DNA of 64,000 bases from Actinomadura cremea (GCF_014648495.1 NZ_BMRF01000019.1:1-64000), one strand, 5' to 3'; counted from the stretch's first letter, positions 8,945 to 17,994 are shown. The notes: generated from the letters alone by a model not told the origin. Translations and numbers: made by a program.

Positions 8945-10453
8945 ATGCGGGGAAGCACAGCGGTGGTGCTCGGCGGCAGCGTGGCGGGGTTGTGCGCCGC
9001 GGGAGCGCTCGCGCGGCACTTCGACGAGGTCATCGTCCTGGAGCGCGACCGGCTTCCACCGGACGCGGAGCATCGCCGGGGCGTGCCCCAGAGCAAGCAC
9101 CCGCACTTCCTCCTCAACTCCGGGCGTCGCGCGATCGGCGAGATCTTCCCCGGGTTCGAGGAGGCGCTGATCGCCGCGGGCGGGATGCACCTGATGCCGT
9201 CGATGGACGCGGCCTACTGCGAGAACGACGGCTGGGCTCCGCGCAAGTCCGGATCCATGACGATGGTCTACAGCTCCCGGGTGCTCATCGAACGGGTTCT
9301 GCGCGAGAAGGTCCGCGAACTGCCGGCCATCCAGATCCGCGAGGGCGTGACCGTCACCGGGCTCCGATCGACCGGCGGCGGCACCGCGCGCGGGCGCGTC
9401 GAGGGAGTGGAGTACCGCACCGCCGCCGCCGACGAGTACCTGGCCGCCGACCTGGTCGTCGACGCGCTGGGCCGGGGCTCCTCGGTCGTCGACTGGCTCA
9501 GCGCGGCCGGCTGGTCCGCGCCACCGGAGAAGACCCTCGACGCCAAGGTCACCTACACCTCGCGGTGGTACGACCTGCCCCCCACCGACCGGCGCCCGGC
9601 ATCGTGGTGGTGGAAGCATCTGGTCATCACTCCGACCCAGCAGGCCGGCGACCACCCCGCCGAGCACGAGTTCCTCAGCAACTTCTTCCCGATCGAAGGC
9701 GACCGCGCCATCGTGTGCATGGGGTCGTGGGGCATCGACATGCCGCGCAAGGTCGAGGCGTTCGAGGCCGCGGTGGACCGCGTTCGGGCCCCGGCCTTCG
9801 GCCGGGCGACCCGTGCCTGCACTCCGACCTCCGAGGTGCACCTCACCCGTTCCACCGGCAACAAGTGGCGCCGCTTCGATCTGCTCGAGGTGCCCCCGAT
9901 CGGTTTGGTCTGCGTCGGTGACTCGATCTGCGCCTTCAATCCCTTCTACGCCCAGGGGATGAGTTCCGCCGCCCGTTCCGCGCTCATCCTCGGTCGGCTC
10001 CTGCGCGACCGCGACGCCATCGACCTCGCCTTCTTCCGCGATTTCCTGGACCGGCAGAAGAAGTCCCTCGACGTGCCCTGGATGCTCGCGATGGCCCGCG
10101 ACCAGGCCTACGACTTCGCGACCGGGAGCGAGATCGCCGCCGCCTGGCGCCGCAGGCTGACCGCGCGTTTCAGCTGGCCGATCTTCAACGCCATCAACGC
10201 CGCCAGCCGCGAGGACGCCTACGTCGAGCGGACGTTCGCCGAGGTGTTCAACCTCGACAAGTCGCTCAGGGAAATGGCCACCGATCCACGGTTCTGGTTC
10301 GGCATCGCGCGCTACAAGCTGCGGCAGCGGCTCGGCCGCACGGTCGTCCCCGGAGGGTTCGACGACCGGAGAGACCCGCCGGGCACCGACTTCACCGGCC
10401 TTGCGAACACGTCATCGGCGGGAACCGACCGCACCGACCTCGTCGGAGCCTGA
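8945..10453 (+). CDS. FAD-dependent oxidoreductase (halogenase/geranylgeranyl-reductase-like)
   Basis: A 502-residue flavoprotein. Dinucleotide-binding motif GGSVAGLCAAGAL is at about residues 9-21 and a second FAD motif, VGDSICAFNPFYAQGMSSA, near 320-340, where the GD-N-P pattern is typical of aromatic hydroxylases and tryptophan-halogenase relatives. The halogenase lysine/WxWxIP signature is not evident. The ATG at 8945 has GGAGG five bases upstream, better than the ATG at 8933. It is co-transcribed with a polytopic membrane protein and a TetR gene, an arrangement suggesting modification of a lipid or other hydrophobic molecule. Confidence 0.85.
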   Translation: MRGSTAVVLGGSVAGLCAAGALARHFDEVIVLERDRLPPDAEHRRGVPQSKHPHFLLNSGRRAIGEIFPGFEEALIAAGGMHLMPSMDAAYCENDGWAPRKSGSMTMVYSSRVLIERVLREKVRELPAIQIREGVTVTGLRSTGGGTARGRVEGVEYRTAAADEYLAADLVVDALGRGSSVVDWLSAAGWSAPPEKTLDAKVTYTSRWYDLPPTDRRPASWWWKHLVITPTQQAGDHPAEHEFLSNFFPIEGDRAIVCMGSWGIDMPRKVEAFEAAVDRVRAPAFGRATRACTPTSEVHLTRSTGNKWRRFDLLEVPPIGLVCVGDSICAFNPFYAQGMSSAARSALILGRLLRDRDAIDLAFFRDFLDRQKKSLDVPWMLAMARDQAYDFATGSEIAAAWRRRLTARFSWPIFNAINAASREDAYVERTFAEVFNLDKSLREMATDPRFWFGIARYKLRQRLGRTVVPGGFDDRRDPPGTDFTGLANTSSAGTDRTDLVGA

Positions 10454-10465
10454 CCGAGGAGAGAA

Positions 10466-11593
10466 ATGAGTTACACCTGTGACTCGGCGGCCGAGCGCGT
10501 CGCCGAGAAACTCGGCTTCTCCTGCCACGACGCCAGCCCGGTGATGAGCTTCCGGAACCCGTTCGACCTCGAGAACGGCACCATGGCGGCCCTCGAACTG
10601 CTCATCATCGGCGGCGCGGTGTTCGCCCTGGTCCATGCGTGGAGGCGGTGGCGGCGCGACGGCGACCCGATCAACATCTCGCTGTGGTTCGCCTCGGTCG
10701 TCTACCTGGCCGTGATCGAACCACCGCTCTACTTCCCCGGCTGGTTCGGGCTGGAGGAGCACGTCGGGTTCATCTTCTCCCACAACCTGTTCACCGTGCA
10801 GTTCATGTACGACCGGCTGCCGCTCTACATCGTGGCCTTCTATCCCGCGCTGTCGCAGCTCGCCTACGAGCTGGTCCGAGCCCTGGGCGTCTTCGCGCGG
10901 CGCGGGCCGCTGATCGGCTCGGTGGCGGTCGCGTTCGCCTGCCAGGTCTTCTACGAGATCTTCGACCACCTGGGCCCCCAGCTGAAGTGGTGGGCGTGGA
11001 ACCCCGGCAACGAGGTGATCAACCAGCCGGCGCTCGACTCGGTGCCGATGAACAGCATGCTCCTGTTCGCCTCGGTCTCCTTCGGCGCGATGACCTACCT
11101 CGTGGTCCGCATGGTCGGGGAGGACGGCCCGAGCACGCGCACCGGCCTGCAGATCGGCTGGCGCACCGTCGTCGCCGGAGCCGTGACCCCGTTGGCGATG
11201 GTCGTCGTCAGCGTGCCCAGCGCCGCCTTCCGCGGCGAGGACCGGCTCGGGGTCCAGGCGGCCATCCTCGCCGCCGAACTCGCCGTGGTCTGGGTCGTCG
11301 GCCTCTACCTGCTCGCGGACGCCTGGCGCGCGCTGCGCGCCGACGCGTTCTCCCCCGTGAGGTCGCCGCTGTTCGTGCGGACCTACCCTGCCCTCTACCT
11401 CGGCGTTCACGTCGTCCTCTGGGTGATCGCCCTGCCGGCGTATTTCCGGTCGACCGACGGCATCACCGAGCAGGGAACACCGATCGGCAGCCTGTGGTAC
11501 GTCGCGCTGTGCGCCGTCGCCGCGACCGGAATCCTCGTGGCCGCACTGCGCGCGGCCGCGTCCCGACCGATCCCACAGCCTGTACGATCCTGA
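10466..11593 (+). CDS. Polytopic membrane protein, unknown function
   Basis: A 375-residue protein with about eight or nine predicted membrane segments starting near residue 40 (AALELLIIGGAVFALVHAW) and ending near 365. The loops are rich in Trp, Tyr and His (EPPLYFPGWFG, KWWAWNPGNEV), suggesting ligand- or cofactor-facing sites. GAGGAGAG precedes the ATG and only 12 bp separate it from the oxidoreductase stop, so they are one transcript. I do not recognise a characterised family. The partner flavoprotein suggests a linked role on a membrane-soluble substrate. Confidence 0.75.
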   Translation: MSYTCDSAAERVAEKLGFSCHDASPVMSFRNPFDLENGTMAALELLIIGGAVFALVHAWRRWRRDGDPINISLWFASVVYLAVIEPPLYFPGWFGLEEHVGFIFSHNLFTVQFMYDRLPLYIVAFYPALSQLAYELVRALGVFARRGPLIGSVAVAFACQVFYEIFDHLGPQLKWWAWNPGNEVINQPALDSVPMNSMLLFASVSFGAMTYLVVRMVGEDGPSTRTGLQIGWRTVVAGAVTPLAMVVVSVPSAAFRGEDRLGVQAAILAAELAVVWVVGLYLLADAWRALRADAFSPVRSPLFVRTYPALYLGVHVVLWVIALPAYFRSTDGITEQGTPIGSLWYVALCAVAATGILVAALRAAASRPIPQPVRS

Positions 11594-11597
11594 GATC

Positions 11598-12221
11598 ATG
11601 GCGCGCCACGGCTGGGGAGGCCGACCTCCTGCATCAGACGCCGAGGCCCGTCAGCGCATCGTCGACGCGACCGCCCGTTGCATCGACCGGCACGGCGCCG
11701 CGAAGACGACCCTGTCCGACGTCGCGAACGAACTCGGTGTCACCCGGCAGACCGTCTACCGCCACTTCGATCGGATCAGCGACATCGTCGGCGAGGTGGC
11801 GGCCCAGGGCGCCGAGGCGTTCGTCGACCGGCTGGTCGCCCACCTCCAAGGGATCAGCGAGCCCGCCGAGGCCGTGGTCGAAGGCATGATCTTCTGCGTG
11901 CGAACCATCCCGACCGAGCCGCGCCTCAGCCTGCTGCTGCAGCTCAGCGACTCGGGCGCCTTCGGCCGCGGGGCCACCACCGCGGATGCCATCGCCTACG
12001 GCGCCCGGATGCTGCGGCGCTTCCCCGTCGACTGGAGAGCCGCCGACGTCGGCGAGGACGACCTCCACGGTCTCGCCGAGATCATCATGCGCCTCCTGAC
12101 GTCGTTGCTGCAGCACCCGAGCGAGCCGCCGCTGGGAGACGCCCGACTCCGCACCCTCCTCAACCGCTGGCTGGCCCCCGCCTTGCTGCGACCATCAGCA
12201 CCCGTGCACGGTCGTCACTGA
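11598..12221 (+). CDS. TetR-family regulator
   Basis: A 207-residue regulator with a clear N-terminal helix-turn-helix (residues about 18-62: IVDATARCIDRHGAAKTTLS, ending in QTVYRHFDR). The C-terminal ligand domain is not assigned. It starts four bases after the membrane-protein stop and is the last gene of the operon. The inverted repeat at 8911-8935 ahead of the first gene is its most likely target. A strong hairpin follows at 12391. Confidence 0.88.
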   Translation: MARHGWGGRPPASDAEARQRIVDATARCIDRHGAAKTTLSDVANELGVTRQTVYRHFDRISDIVGEVAAQGAEAFVDRLVAHLQGISEPAEAVVEGMIFCVRTIPTEPRLSLLLQLSDSGAFGRGATTADAIAYGARMLRRFPVDWRAADVGEDDLHGLAEIIMRLLTSLLQHPSEPPLGDARLRTLLNRWLAPALLRPSAPVHGRH

Positions 12222-12390
12222 CCTGTTTCCGTACCGCTCTCACTGAGCACAAAGCTCCGGCAGAGCGAGCTGCCACTCCCACCCGCCTGCCTTGTGTTCC
12301 GCGCCCACCACGCCGGACGCGTGAAGGCCGAGGACGTCGGTGCGCTCGCGGCCGGACGGGGAGGAAGTCCCTTCGACGGGCGTTCAAGAA

Positions 12391-12431
12391 CACGAGGCCG
12401 TTCCCGTGATCTTCACGGGAACGGCCTCGTG
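12391..12431. terminator. Bidirectional hairpin terminator, perfect 19-bp stem
   Basis: CACGAGGCCGTTCCCGTGA (12391-12409) pairs perfectly with 12413-12431 around a three-base loop TCT. It lies between the convergent TetR and antibiotic-biosynthesis-monooxygenase genes. No U-tract follows, as is common in high-GC actinomycetes. Confidence 0.8.
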
Positions 12432-12453
12432 GCTGGCCTGACAGAACAGGCGT

Positions 12454-12753
12454 TCAGGCGGGGACGTCGGTTAGACGGCGCAGGGTGAACGGCTCGGCAA
12501 GGATCTCTTCCAGGACCTGGGCGATGCGCTTGAAATGCGGCAGCGAGAAGTGGAAGTCGAGCGCGGCGGTGTCGACCCACTCCTCAACGATGATCATGCG
12601 GTCGGGGCGGGTCGGGTCGGCATAGGGCTGGTAGCCCAGGCAGCCCTCCTCGGCCAGTGACGGCGCGATCATCGCGTCCAGCTCGTCCCGCAGGCGCTGC
12701 TCCTGCCCGGGCTTGGCGGTGAAACCGGCAACGATGGTGAGGGCGTTCGACAT
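12454..12753 (-). CDS. Antibiotic biosynthesis monooxygenase (ABM) domain protein
   Basis: A 99-residue dimeric-ferredoxin-like protein: TIVAGFTAKPGQEQRLRDEL at the start, GCLGYQPYADPTRPDRM and FSLPHFKRIAQVL later, matching the ABM/quinol-monooxygenase fold in order and length. Such proteins oxidise quinols or reactive electrophiles without a cofactor. I chose the ATG at 12753 because upstream extension runs into the inverted repeat. It is divergent from a helix-turn-helix regulator now broken by a frameshift, which was probably its controller. Confidence 0.85.
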   Translation of the reverse strand: MSNALTIVAGFTAKPGQEQRLRDELDAMIAPSLAEEGCLGYQPYADPTRPDRMIIVEEWVDTAALDFHFSLPHFKRIAQVLEEILAEPFTLRRLTDVPA

Positions 12754-12865
12754 GGCGGAAACTCCTGATCCTCTCCGGTTGATCTTCACTTGTGCGGCGT
12801 TCGCTGGTGAACGATGCCCATCCTGCGGGCCTGGCCGCCGATCACCCAGAGCTCCGTTCAACCGG

Positions 12866-12928
12866 GGTCCGTCCTGCCTGGTCCTGCCTGGGCCTGCCAG
12901 GACCAGGCAGGACCAGGCAGGACGGACC
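12866..12928. repeat. Perfect 26-bp inverted repeat in divergent promoter
   Basis: Bases 12866-12891 are the exact reverse complement of 12903-12928, with an 11-base spacer. Each arm contains two tandem copies of GTCCTGCCTG (or its complement CAGGCAGGAC). It ends 22 bp before the regulator start and lies upstream of the divergent monooxygenase gene. It may be a multi-site operator, with the decamer as the half-site, or a transcribed hairpin. Confidence 0.85.
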
Positions 12929-12950
12929 GATATCACCGATACTGGGAATC

Positions 12951-13824
12951 ATGGACCGCGCCCGGCAGCTGAGTGAGTTCCTCAAGACCCGACGCGCCCG
13001 CCTGCGCCCCGATGAAAATGGTCTGGGCACCTTCGGCGGTCAGCGGCGCGTGCCGGGTCTGCGCCGGGAGGAACTGGCACTGCTGGCAGGGGTGAGCGTC
13101 GACTACTACACGCGCCTGGAACAGGGCCGGGCCCGCAACGTGTCCGCCGACGTCCTGGACGCCGTCGCCGGCGCGCTCGGCCTCGACGCCGACGAACGCG
13201 CCTACCTGCACAACCTGGCCAAGCCCGGCTCCGCTCGCAAACGCCCTGGGCCGACCCCAGCAGGTACGTCCCGAGATGCGCCAGGCCCTGGACGCCCTGT
13301 CCGCCGTCCCGGCCTACATCATCGGACGCCGCCTGGACGTCTTGGCCTGGAACGAAATGGCCCGGCTCCTGATCGCGGACTTCCCCGCCCTGCCCACCAC
13401 CGAGCGGAACATGGCCCGGCTGGTCTTCCTCGACGAGGCGGCCCACGATCTGTACCCCGACTGGGAGACCAAGGCCCGCGACACCGTCGCCAACCTCCGC
13501 TTCGACGCCGGACGCCACCCCGACGACCCCCGACTCGCCACCCTGGTCGGCGAGCTATCCCTGCACAGTCCCGACTTCCGCCGTCTGTGGGCCGACCACA
13601 ACGTCCGCGGCAAGACCCGCGGCCGCAAACGCTTCGTCCACCCCCGGCTTGGCGAACTCGCCCTCGACTACGTCGCGATGCGGGCCCCCGACGACCCCGA
13701 CATGACCATGATGATCTACAGCGCGCCCATCGGTTCCGACGCCGCCGCCGCGCTCCAGCTCCTGGCCGGCCTCGCCGCCCCCTGTGCGGCCGCGACCGAT
13801 CTCCAGGCACAACGCAGCCTCTGA
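12951..13824 (+). pseudogene. XRE/MmyB-type helix-turn-helix regulator, frameshifted
   Basis: The first 90 codons from the ATG at 12951 give an XRE domain (LRREELALLAGVSVDYYTRL, then EQGRARNVS), diagnostic of MmyB-type regulators. Homology leaves this frame near 13250 and resumes one frame over (QQVRPEMRQALDALSAVPAY onward) to the TGA at 13822-13824, covering the whole MmyB ligand domain. One base lost in the GC-rich stretch 13235-13260 explains it. Unless it is a sequencing error, the product is only the DNA-binding half plus nonsense. Likely original regulator of the divergent monooxygenase gene. Confidence 0.8.
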
Positions 13825-13834
13825 ACCCCAGGGC

Positions 13835-14421
13835 CCGGGCTTGACTTGCTCGTCGGCGAGCATGCGCTCGTACCACTCCACCTTGCGGCGCGCGGATCCG
13901 GGTTCCAGGGCGGGCCGGTCGGCCGGGTCCGCGGCGGCGCAGCGCTCGTGCGCGGCCTGGCGGGAGACGTCGCCGAGGGCCTCGCCAATGAGGGCCCAGG
14001 CCGCGCTCCGGCGCCGGTCGTACAGCACCGCCGACTCCAGTACGTTCTCGGCCGCCGTCACCAGGTCACGCACGCGGTCGGCGACGTCGCCGGGTCCCCA
14101 GTCGTTGTCGGTGCGGACCAAATCGGTCGCGTGGCGGCCGACTCGGCGGCCGCCACGCTCAGCGCGGGCCGGATCCGGGACGACCGGTCCAGCTTCGGTT
14201 CCGTCTCGGTCGGCGTGTTCTCGGTCGATTTCGATGGTCAGTCCTCCTCCGAACCTTCTCCCCCTTGCTGCGGCAAGGTCCTCCCGCACTGCCCATGTAA
14301 TGGAGTGGTCGGGGCCCAGCGCCCGCATCTGCTCATCCAGAAGCCGCGCCGTCCGGTCCGCAGTGGCCCGTCGTAGCGGCCGCGCTCGTCCAGCCAGGCC
14401 GCCAGACGGGGTCTGGGTCAC
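13835..14421 (-). pseudogene. Fused remnants: TPR fragment and sigma-like HTH protein
   Basis: Codons from 14421 to about 14245 show one tetratricopeptide unit of the actinomycete NB-ARC/TPR type (LLDEQMRALGPDHSITWAV). Then a ribosome-site-like GGAGGAGG is followed by CTG-ACC-ATC-GAA where a start codon would be expected. From there the frame reads VRDLVTAAENVLESAVLYD and AWALIGEALGDVSRQAAHER, a helix-turn-helix protein common in actinomycetes. The frame has lost its own stop and runs on antisense through the convergent regulator. I read it as two truncated genes joined by a deletion. Confidence 0.4.
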
Positions 14422-14509
14422 GGCCGGGAGGGGGACGGCGCGAAGGGCATGACGGAGACACGGCCATCGGGTCTCCGCTCTTTGGTGCCGGGGCTTTCGC
14501 GCTCGGCGG

Positions 14510-14985
14510 TCAGGATGGCTGGAGCTCGTCGAACAGGGCGATGGCTTCGGCGGGGTCCGGGCTCACGAGGCGTTCCAGACCGACCGTCGTGATCTTCGCC
14601 CACCTGCCGGCCCGTTCCAACATCTGCTCCTCGAAGGCGCGGACGGCCTCGTCCAGATCTCCAGGGCCCGGGGCGGCGGCGATGGACTCGGCGAGTTCGG
14701 CGCCTTCCAGCATCGCGAGGTTCGCGCCCACCCCCAACGGCGGCATCAGGTGGGCGGCGTCGCCCAGCAGCGTCACCCCGGGGACGTGAGCCCAGGTGTG
14801 GGACACGGGCAGGACATAGAGAGGGCGGTGGACGAACGGGGCGCCGTGGCGGAGCAGGTCGAGGACGGGGGCGGCCCAGCCGTCGAACAGCGCCAGCAGA
14901 CTTGATCGCACGGCCTCGACGTCGGCCGGGTCCAGGTTCGTGTGCCAGTCCAGCGGCGCGCGGAACTGGGCGTACACCTTGACGT
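14510..14985 (-). pseudogene. FAD-dependent monooxygenase (TetX-like), C-terminal part only
   Basis: The frame reads VKVYAQFRAPLDWH, then GVTLLGDAAHLMPPLGVG and ANLAMLEGAELAESIA. The GDAAH motif is the third FAD-binding motif of group A aromatic hydroxylases such as TetX. The N-terminal half with the GxGxxG motif is gone; upstream of 14985 the frame is antisense to the TetR gene. TetX-like genes are often divergent from a TetR gene, so a deletion across the shared promoter fused the two bodies head to head. Confidence 0.75.
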
Positions 14986-15613
14986 GGCCGCCGCCGTCGC
15001 GCTGGCCGACGAGGGCGGGCTGGAGGCGGTCTCGTTGCGCAAGGTCGCCGCCCGTCTGGACGTCGGCCCGATGCGGCTGTACGGATACATCTCCTCCAAA
15101 GAGGAGCTGTTCGACCTCATGGTGGACGAGGTCCACGCCGAGATCCTCCCCGAGGAACAGTCCGGCGACTGGCGGGAGGCACTGCGCCTCCATGCCCACC
15201 GCACGAGGCAGGCCGCCCTCCGTCACGAATGGCTGGCCGACCTGCTCGGCGGCCGTCCGACCCTGGGCCCGAACGCCCTCGCCGTGACCGAGGCCAGGCT
15301 GGCAGCCCTCGACGGCCTCGCCGACCTCGACACCGTCATGCGCGCCGTGGAGACCGTCAGCGCCTACATCACCGGCGCGATCAGGCGCGAGGTCGCGAAC
15401 CTGCGGGCCGAGCGCGCCACGGGCCTGTCCAAGCGCGAATGGCAGCGCGCCTCCGGCCCGCACGTGAGACGGATGCTGGCCACGGGCCGCTTCCCGGCCC
15501 TGGCCAAGGCCGTGTACGACGGCACGGAGGTGGACGCCGAGGCGTCCTTCGCGCCCGGCCTGGACTGGGTCCTCGACGCCGTGGCCGCCAAACTCGCCCG
15601 GCCGCCCGCCTGA
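14942..15613 (+). CDS. TetR-family regulator, N-terminus trimmed
   Basis: From about 14985 the frame reads VAAAVALADEGGLEAVSLRK and DVGPMRLYGYISSKEELFDL, a TetR helix-turn-helix, followed by a complete TetR_C-type domain to the TGA at 15611-15613. Only part of helix 1 and the N-terminal arm are lost; the 14 residues encoded before it come from antisense monooxygenase sequence. A protein could still be made from the GTG at 14942, but DNA binding may be impaired. Confidence 0.6.
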   Translation: MPVQRRAELGVHLDVAAAVALADEGGLEAVSLRKVAARLDVGPMRLYGYISSKEELFDLMVDEVHAEILPEEQSGDWREALRLHAHRTRQAALRHEWLADLLGGRPTLGPNALAVTEARLAALDGLADLDTVMRAVETVSAYITGAIRREVANLRAERATGLSKREWQRASGPHVRRMLATGRFPALAKAVYDGTEVDAEASFAPGLDWVLDAVAAKLARPPA

Positions 15614-16086
15614 CGCCCAGCTCTGCCGGATGCGGCCGGGAGTCGATGGTGCGTGAGATCGACGAGCTGACCGTGATCCGTGTGATCGGGTTGCCCGGGA
15701 GTCGGTTCGCGGGCGTGGCGCCTAAGGTGTCGGCGTCCTGGCGAGCGCGGACGGCGGGTGGAGTCGCCGTCGCATCAGGGAGCTGATCGAGGCGTTCAAA
15801 CGGGGACGGGCGGCATGCACTCCTGCGCGCTGCGCGGATGACCGGCGAGTCGACCGCCCCGGAAGCCGTGGGCGGGCCGGAGCGCGGGGAAATCACCGCC
15901 CGTGAGACCGAGGCGGTCATGTTCACCGCGCCCACGGCCTCGCCCGAGCCGCGCAACCTGGACGACCTCCACGGGAGAGGCGATCGTTCCCCGGCCGCCC
16001 CGCTTCGCCGTATGCAGCCTCACGGCTGCGATCGGGCCCTACCTGGACTCCTTCCACCGCGATCCGGCCGCGGACCGCTTCGACTG
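15614..16086. other. Gene-poor stretch
   Basis: About 470 bases in which I find no supported gene. A short + frame ends CSLTAAIGPYLDSFHRDP, with a TGA at 16085-16087. It looks like the C-terminus of a lost protein, but I cannot place it. The segment lies between a trimmed TetR gene and a transposase fragment. Confidence 0.4.
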
Positions 16087-16206
16087 AGATCCCGCTACGG
16101 CGGTTCACCAGCGAAACCACCCACCCCTCCCACGCCGCGATGCTTGAGGTCGGACGCGCCCAGCGCACGATCGTCCTGGCCCGCTGGCTCCGCGACCGGG
16201 ACCTCC
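16087..16206 (+). pseudogene. tnpA: Tn3-family transposase C-terminal fragment
   Basis: A + frame reads LRRFTSETTHPSHAAMLEVG and GRAQRTIVLARWLRDRDL, matching the conserved C-terminal block of Tn3 TnpA that in intact proteins precedes REIHEGLN. The same block occurs as SASHPAYQAMLEIGRAQRT in the opposite-strand fragment at 27.9 kb, but the two differ at several residues, so they are separate copies. Nothing of the N-terminal 900 residues is adjacent. Confidence 0.7.
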
Positions 16207-16233
16207 GGAGGCATAGCCGTCTACGGTGGGCGG

Positions 16234-17526
16234 ATGAAAATGGAGATCGATGAGGTCGGGGGGTGGCTGCGGGAGCGACTGCCGGAGCTGGCGGAGGAGC
16301 ACGGCGTGCCCGGAGTGGCGGTCGCCGTCGGAGCCGGGGGACGGGTGGTCGAGGAAGCGGCAGGGGTGCTGAGCACGGCGACGGGAGTGGAGGCCACGGT
16401 CGACTCGGTGTTCCAGATCGGGTCGGTCACCAAGGTGCTGACGGCGACGCTGGTGATGGGCCTCGTCGCCGAGGGACTGGTGGAGCTCGACGCGCCGGCG
16501 GCCAAGTACCTGCCCGGGTTCCGGGAGGCGACCGTCCGGCAACTGCTGTGCCACACGGCCGGGTTCGAGGGGGACGTGTTCACCGACACGGGCAAGGGGG
16601 ACGACTGCCTGGAGAGGTACGTGGAACTGCTGGCCGACGTGCCGCAGATCTTCGAGCCCGGTGAGATGTTCTCCTACAACAACGCGGGCTACAGCGTGCT
16701 CGGGCGGATCGTCGAGGTCGTGCGGGGCGAGCCGTTCGACCGGTGCATGCGGGACCACCTGTTCACGCCCCTGGGCATGACGCACGCGGCGAGCGATCCG
16801 TACGAGGCGATCCTCCATCGTGCGGCGGTGGGGCACACCAGCGGGCGGCCCGTCCCGGTCTGGGCGATGGCGCGCTCGAACGCGCCCGCCGGGTCGATGC
16901 TCGCCATGACCCCGCGCGACCTGCTGGCCTTCGCCCGGGCGCATCTCGCCGACGAACGGCTGCGCGCGATGCGGGAGCCGCAGGTCGTCCTGCCGGACAT
17001 CGGCTGGGGGACGGCCTGGGGCCTGGGCTGGGAGCTCTACGACCTGCCGGGCGGCCCGGTGTTCGGCCACAACGGCAACACCATCGGGCAGTCGGCCGTC
17101 CTGCGGGTCGACCCCGGCCGCGACGTGGCCGTGGCGATCTTCACCAACGGCGGCGACCGCAAGCCGCTGATGAGGGAGATCCTCGGCCAGGTCGTCGAGT
17201 CGCCCGCCGAGCCCGTCCCGGATCCCGCGCAGCGCCCGGACGTCAGGCGCTGCGCGGGCGTGTACCTGTCGAGCACGAGCGAGACCACGGTCAGCGGGGA
17301 CGAGCATGGACGGCTGTGGCTCGAGCAGGTCCCTCTCGGCCTCGCGGTGGAGGCCGGCGACGAGCCGTACCGGACGGAGCTGCTCGGCTGGCGGGGTGAC
17401 TCCCTGCTGCCCGCGGAGCCCGGCCACGGGCCCGTCGCGTTTATGGGAGATGACGGCGACGGTCGTGCGCGCTACCTGCACACAGGTCGGGCGGACGTAC
17501 GTGCGGCCGGACGAATCGAAACCTGA
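16234..17526 (+). CDS. Serine hydrolase, class C beta-lactamase / DD-peptidase fold
   Basis: A 430-residue protein with the three penicillin-recognising motifs in order: S-x-x-K in GSVTKV near residue 73, Y-x-N in YNNAGYS near 150, and H-x-G in GHNGN near 285. A C-terminal beta domain of about 110 residues follows, as in esterase EstB-like family members. There is no signal peptide, so it is probably an intracellular esterase or aminopeptidase rather than a cell-wall enzyme. The ATG at 16234 follows GGTGGG. It stands alone, immediately after a transposase remnant. Confidence 0.85.
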   Translation: MKMEIDEVGGWLRERLPELAEEHGVPGVAVAVGAGGRVVEEAAGVLSTATGVEATVDSVFQIGSVTKVLTATLVMGLVAEGLVELDAPAAKYLPGFREATVRQLLCHTAGFEGDVFTDTGKGDDCLERYVELLADVPQIFEPGEMFSYNNAGYSVLGRIVEVVRGEPFDRCMRDHLFTPLGMTHAASDPYEAILHRAAVGHTSGRPVPVWAMARSNAPAGSMLAMTPRDLLAFARAHLADERLRAMREPQVVLPDIGWGTAWGLGWELYDLPGGPVFGHNGNTIGQSAVLRVDPGRDVAVAIFTNGGDRKPLMREILGQVVESPAEPVPDPAQRPDVRRCAGVYLSSTSETTVSGDEHGRLWLEQVPLGLAVEAGDEPYRTELLGWRGDSLLPAEPGHGPVAFMGDDGDGRARYLHTGRADVRAAGRIET

Positions 17527-17622
17527 ACAAGCGCTGGAGCGGACGAACACCACCCCGGCCAGGTCCCCGAATATCGGATCCATGCCTTCACGGTTTCGGC
17601 GAGCGGTTCGGTCGGGTGGCCG

Positions 17623-17952
17623 ATGAGTCGCGCCAGGCCGCCGGGCGTGGTGCGGCCGGTGCCGCTCACCAGGTTCCGGGAGGAGCGGATCGAGCCGCCG
17701 ACCCCAGCCCAGGTGGAGCGGCTGATCGCGGTTGCCGAGCCGGACCCCCACCAGGTCGAGGCGCCGGGGCCGCTGCGGATGGAGCGAGTGGGCGATCGCC
17801 CGCCGGACGGACTATTCGAGGGCCTGATCGAGGAGGTGGCAGAGACCTTGCGGGCACGCGATGCGGATGTACTCCTCCGGCTTCGCCGCGGCGGCCGAGC
17901 CGGTGCGATCGACGCTACCGGCAGCGCTGTGCTGGTGCGCAAACCGAGCTGA
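17623..17952 (+). CDS. Hypothetical protein, possibly integrase-derived
   Basis: A 109-residue frame with an ATG start and no good ribosome site. Residues 17-38 (RFREERIEPPTPAQVERLI) resemble the linker that opens the catalytic domain of actinomycete tyrosine recombinases, but none of the catalytic residues follow. It may be a recombinase remnant. It is convergent with the kinase gene. Low confidence that it is expressed. Confidence 0.3.
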   Translation: MSRARPPGVVRPVPLTRFREERIEPPTPAQVERLIAVAEPDPHQVEAPGPLRMERVGDRPPDGLFEGLIEEVAETLRARDADVLLRLRRGGRAGAIDATGSAVLVRKPS

Positions 17953-17994
17953 CCGACGGCCGGCCGGAACTGCTGACCCAGGCCGTGCCCAAGA

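Noticed and set aside
8945-10453. Calling the flavoprotein a tryptophan halogenase
   Set aside because: The FAD motifs fit, but the WxWxIP and catalytic Lys context of halogenases is not visible.
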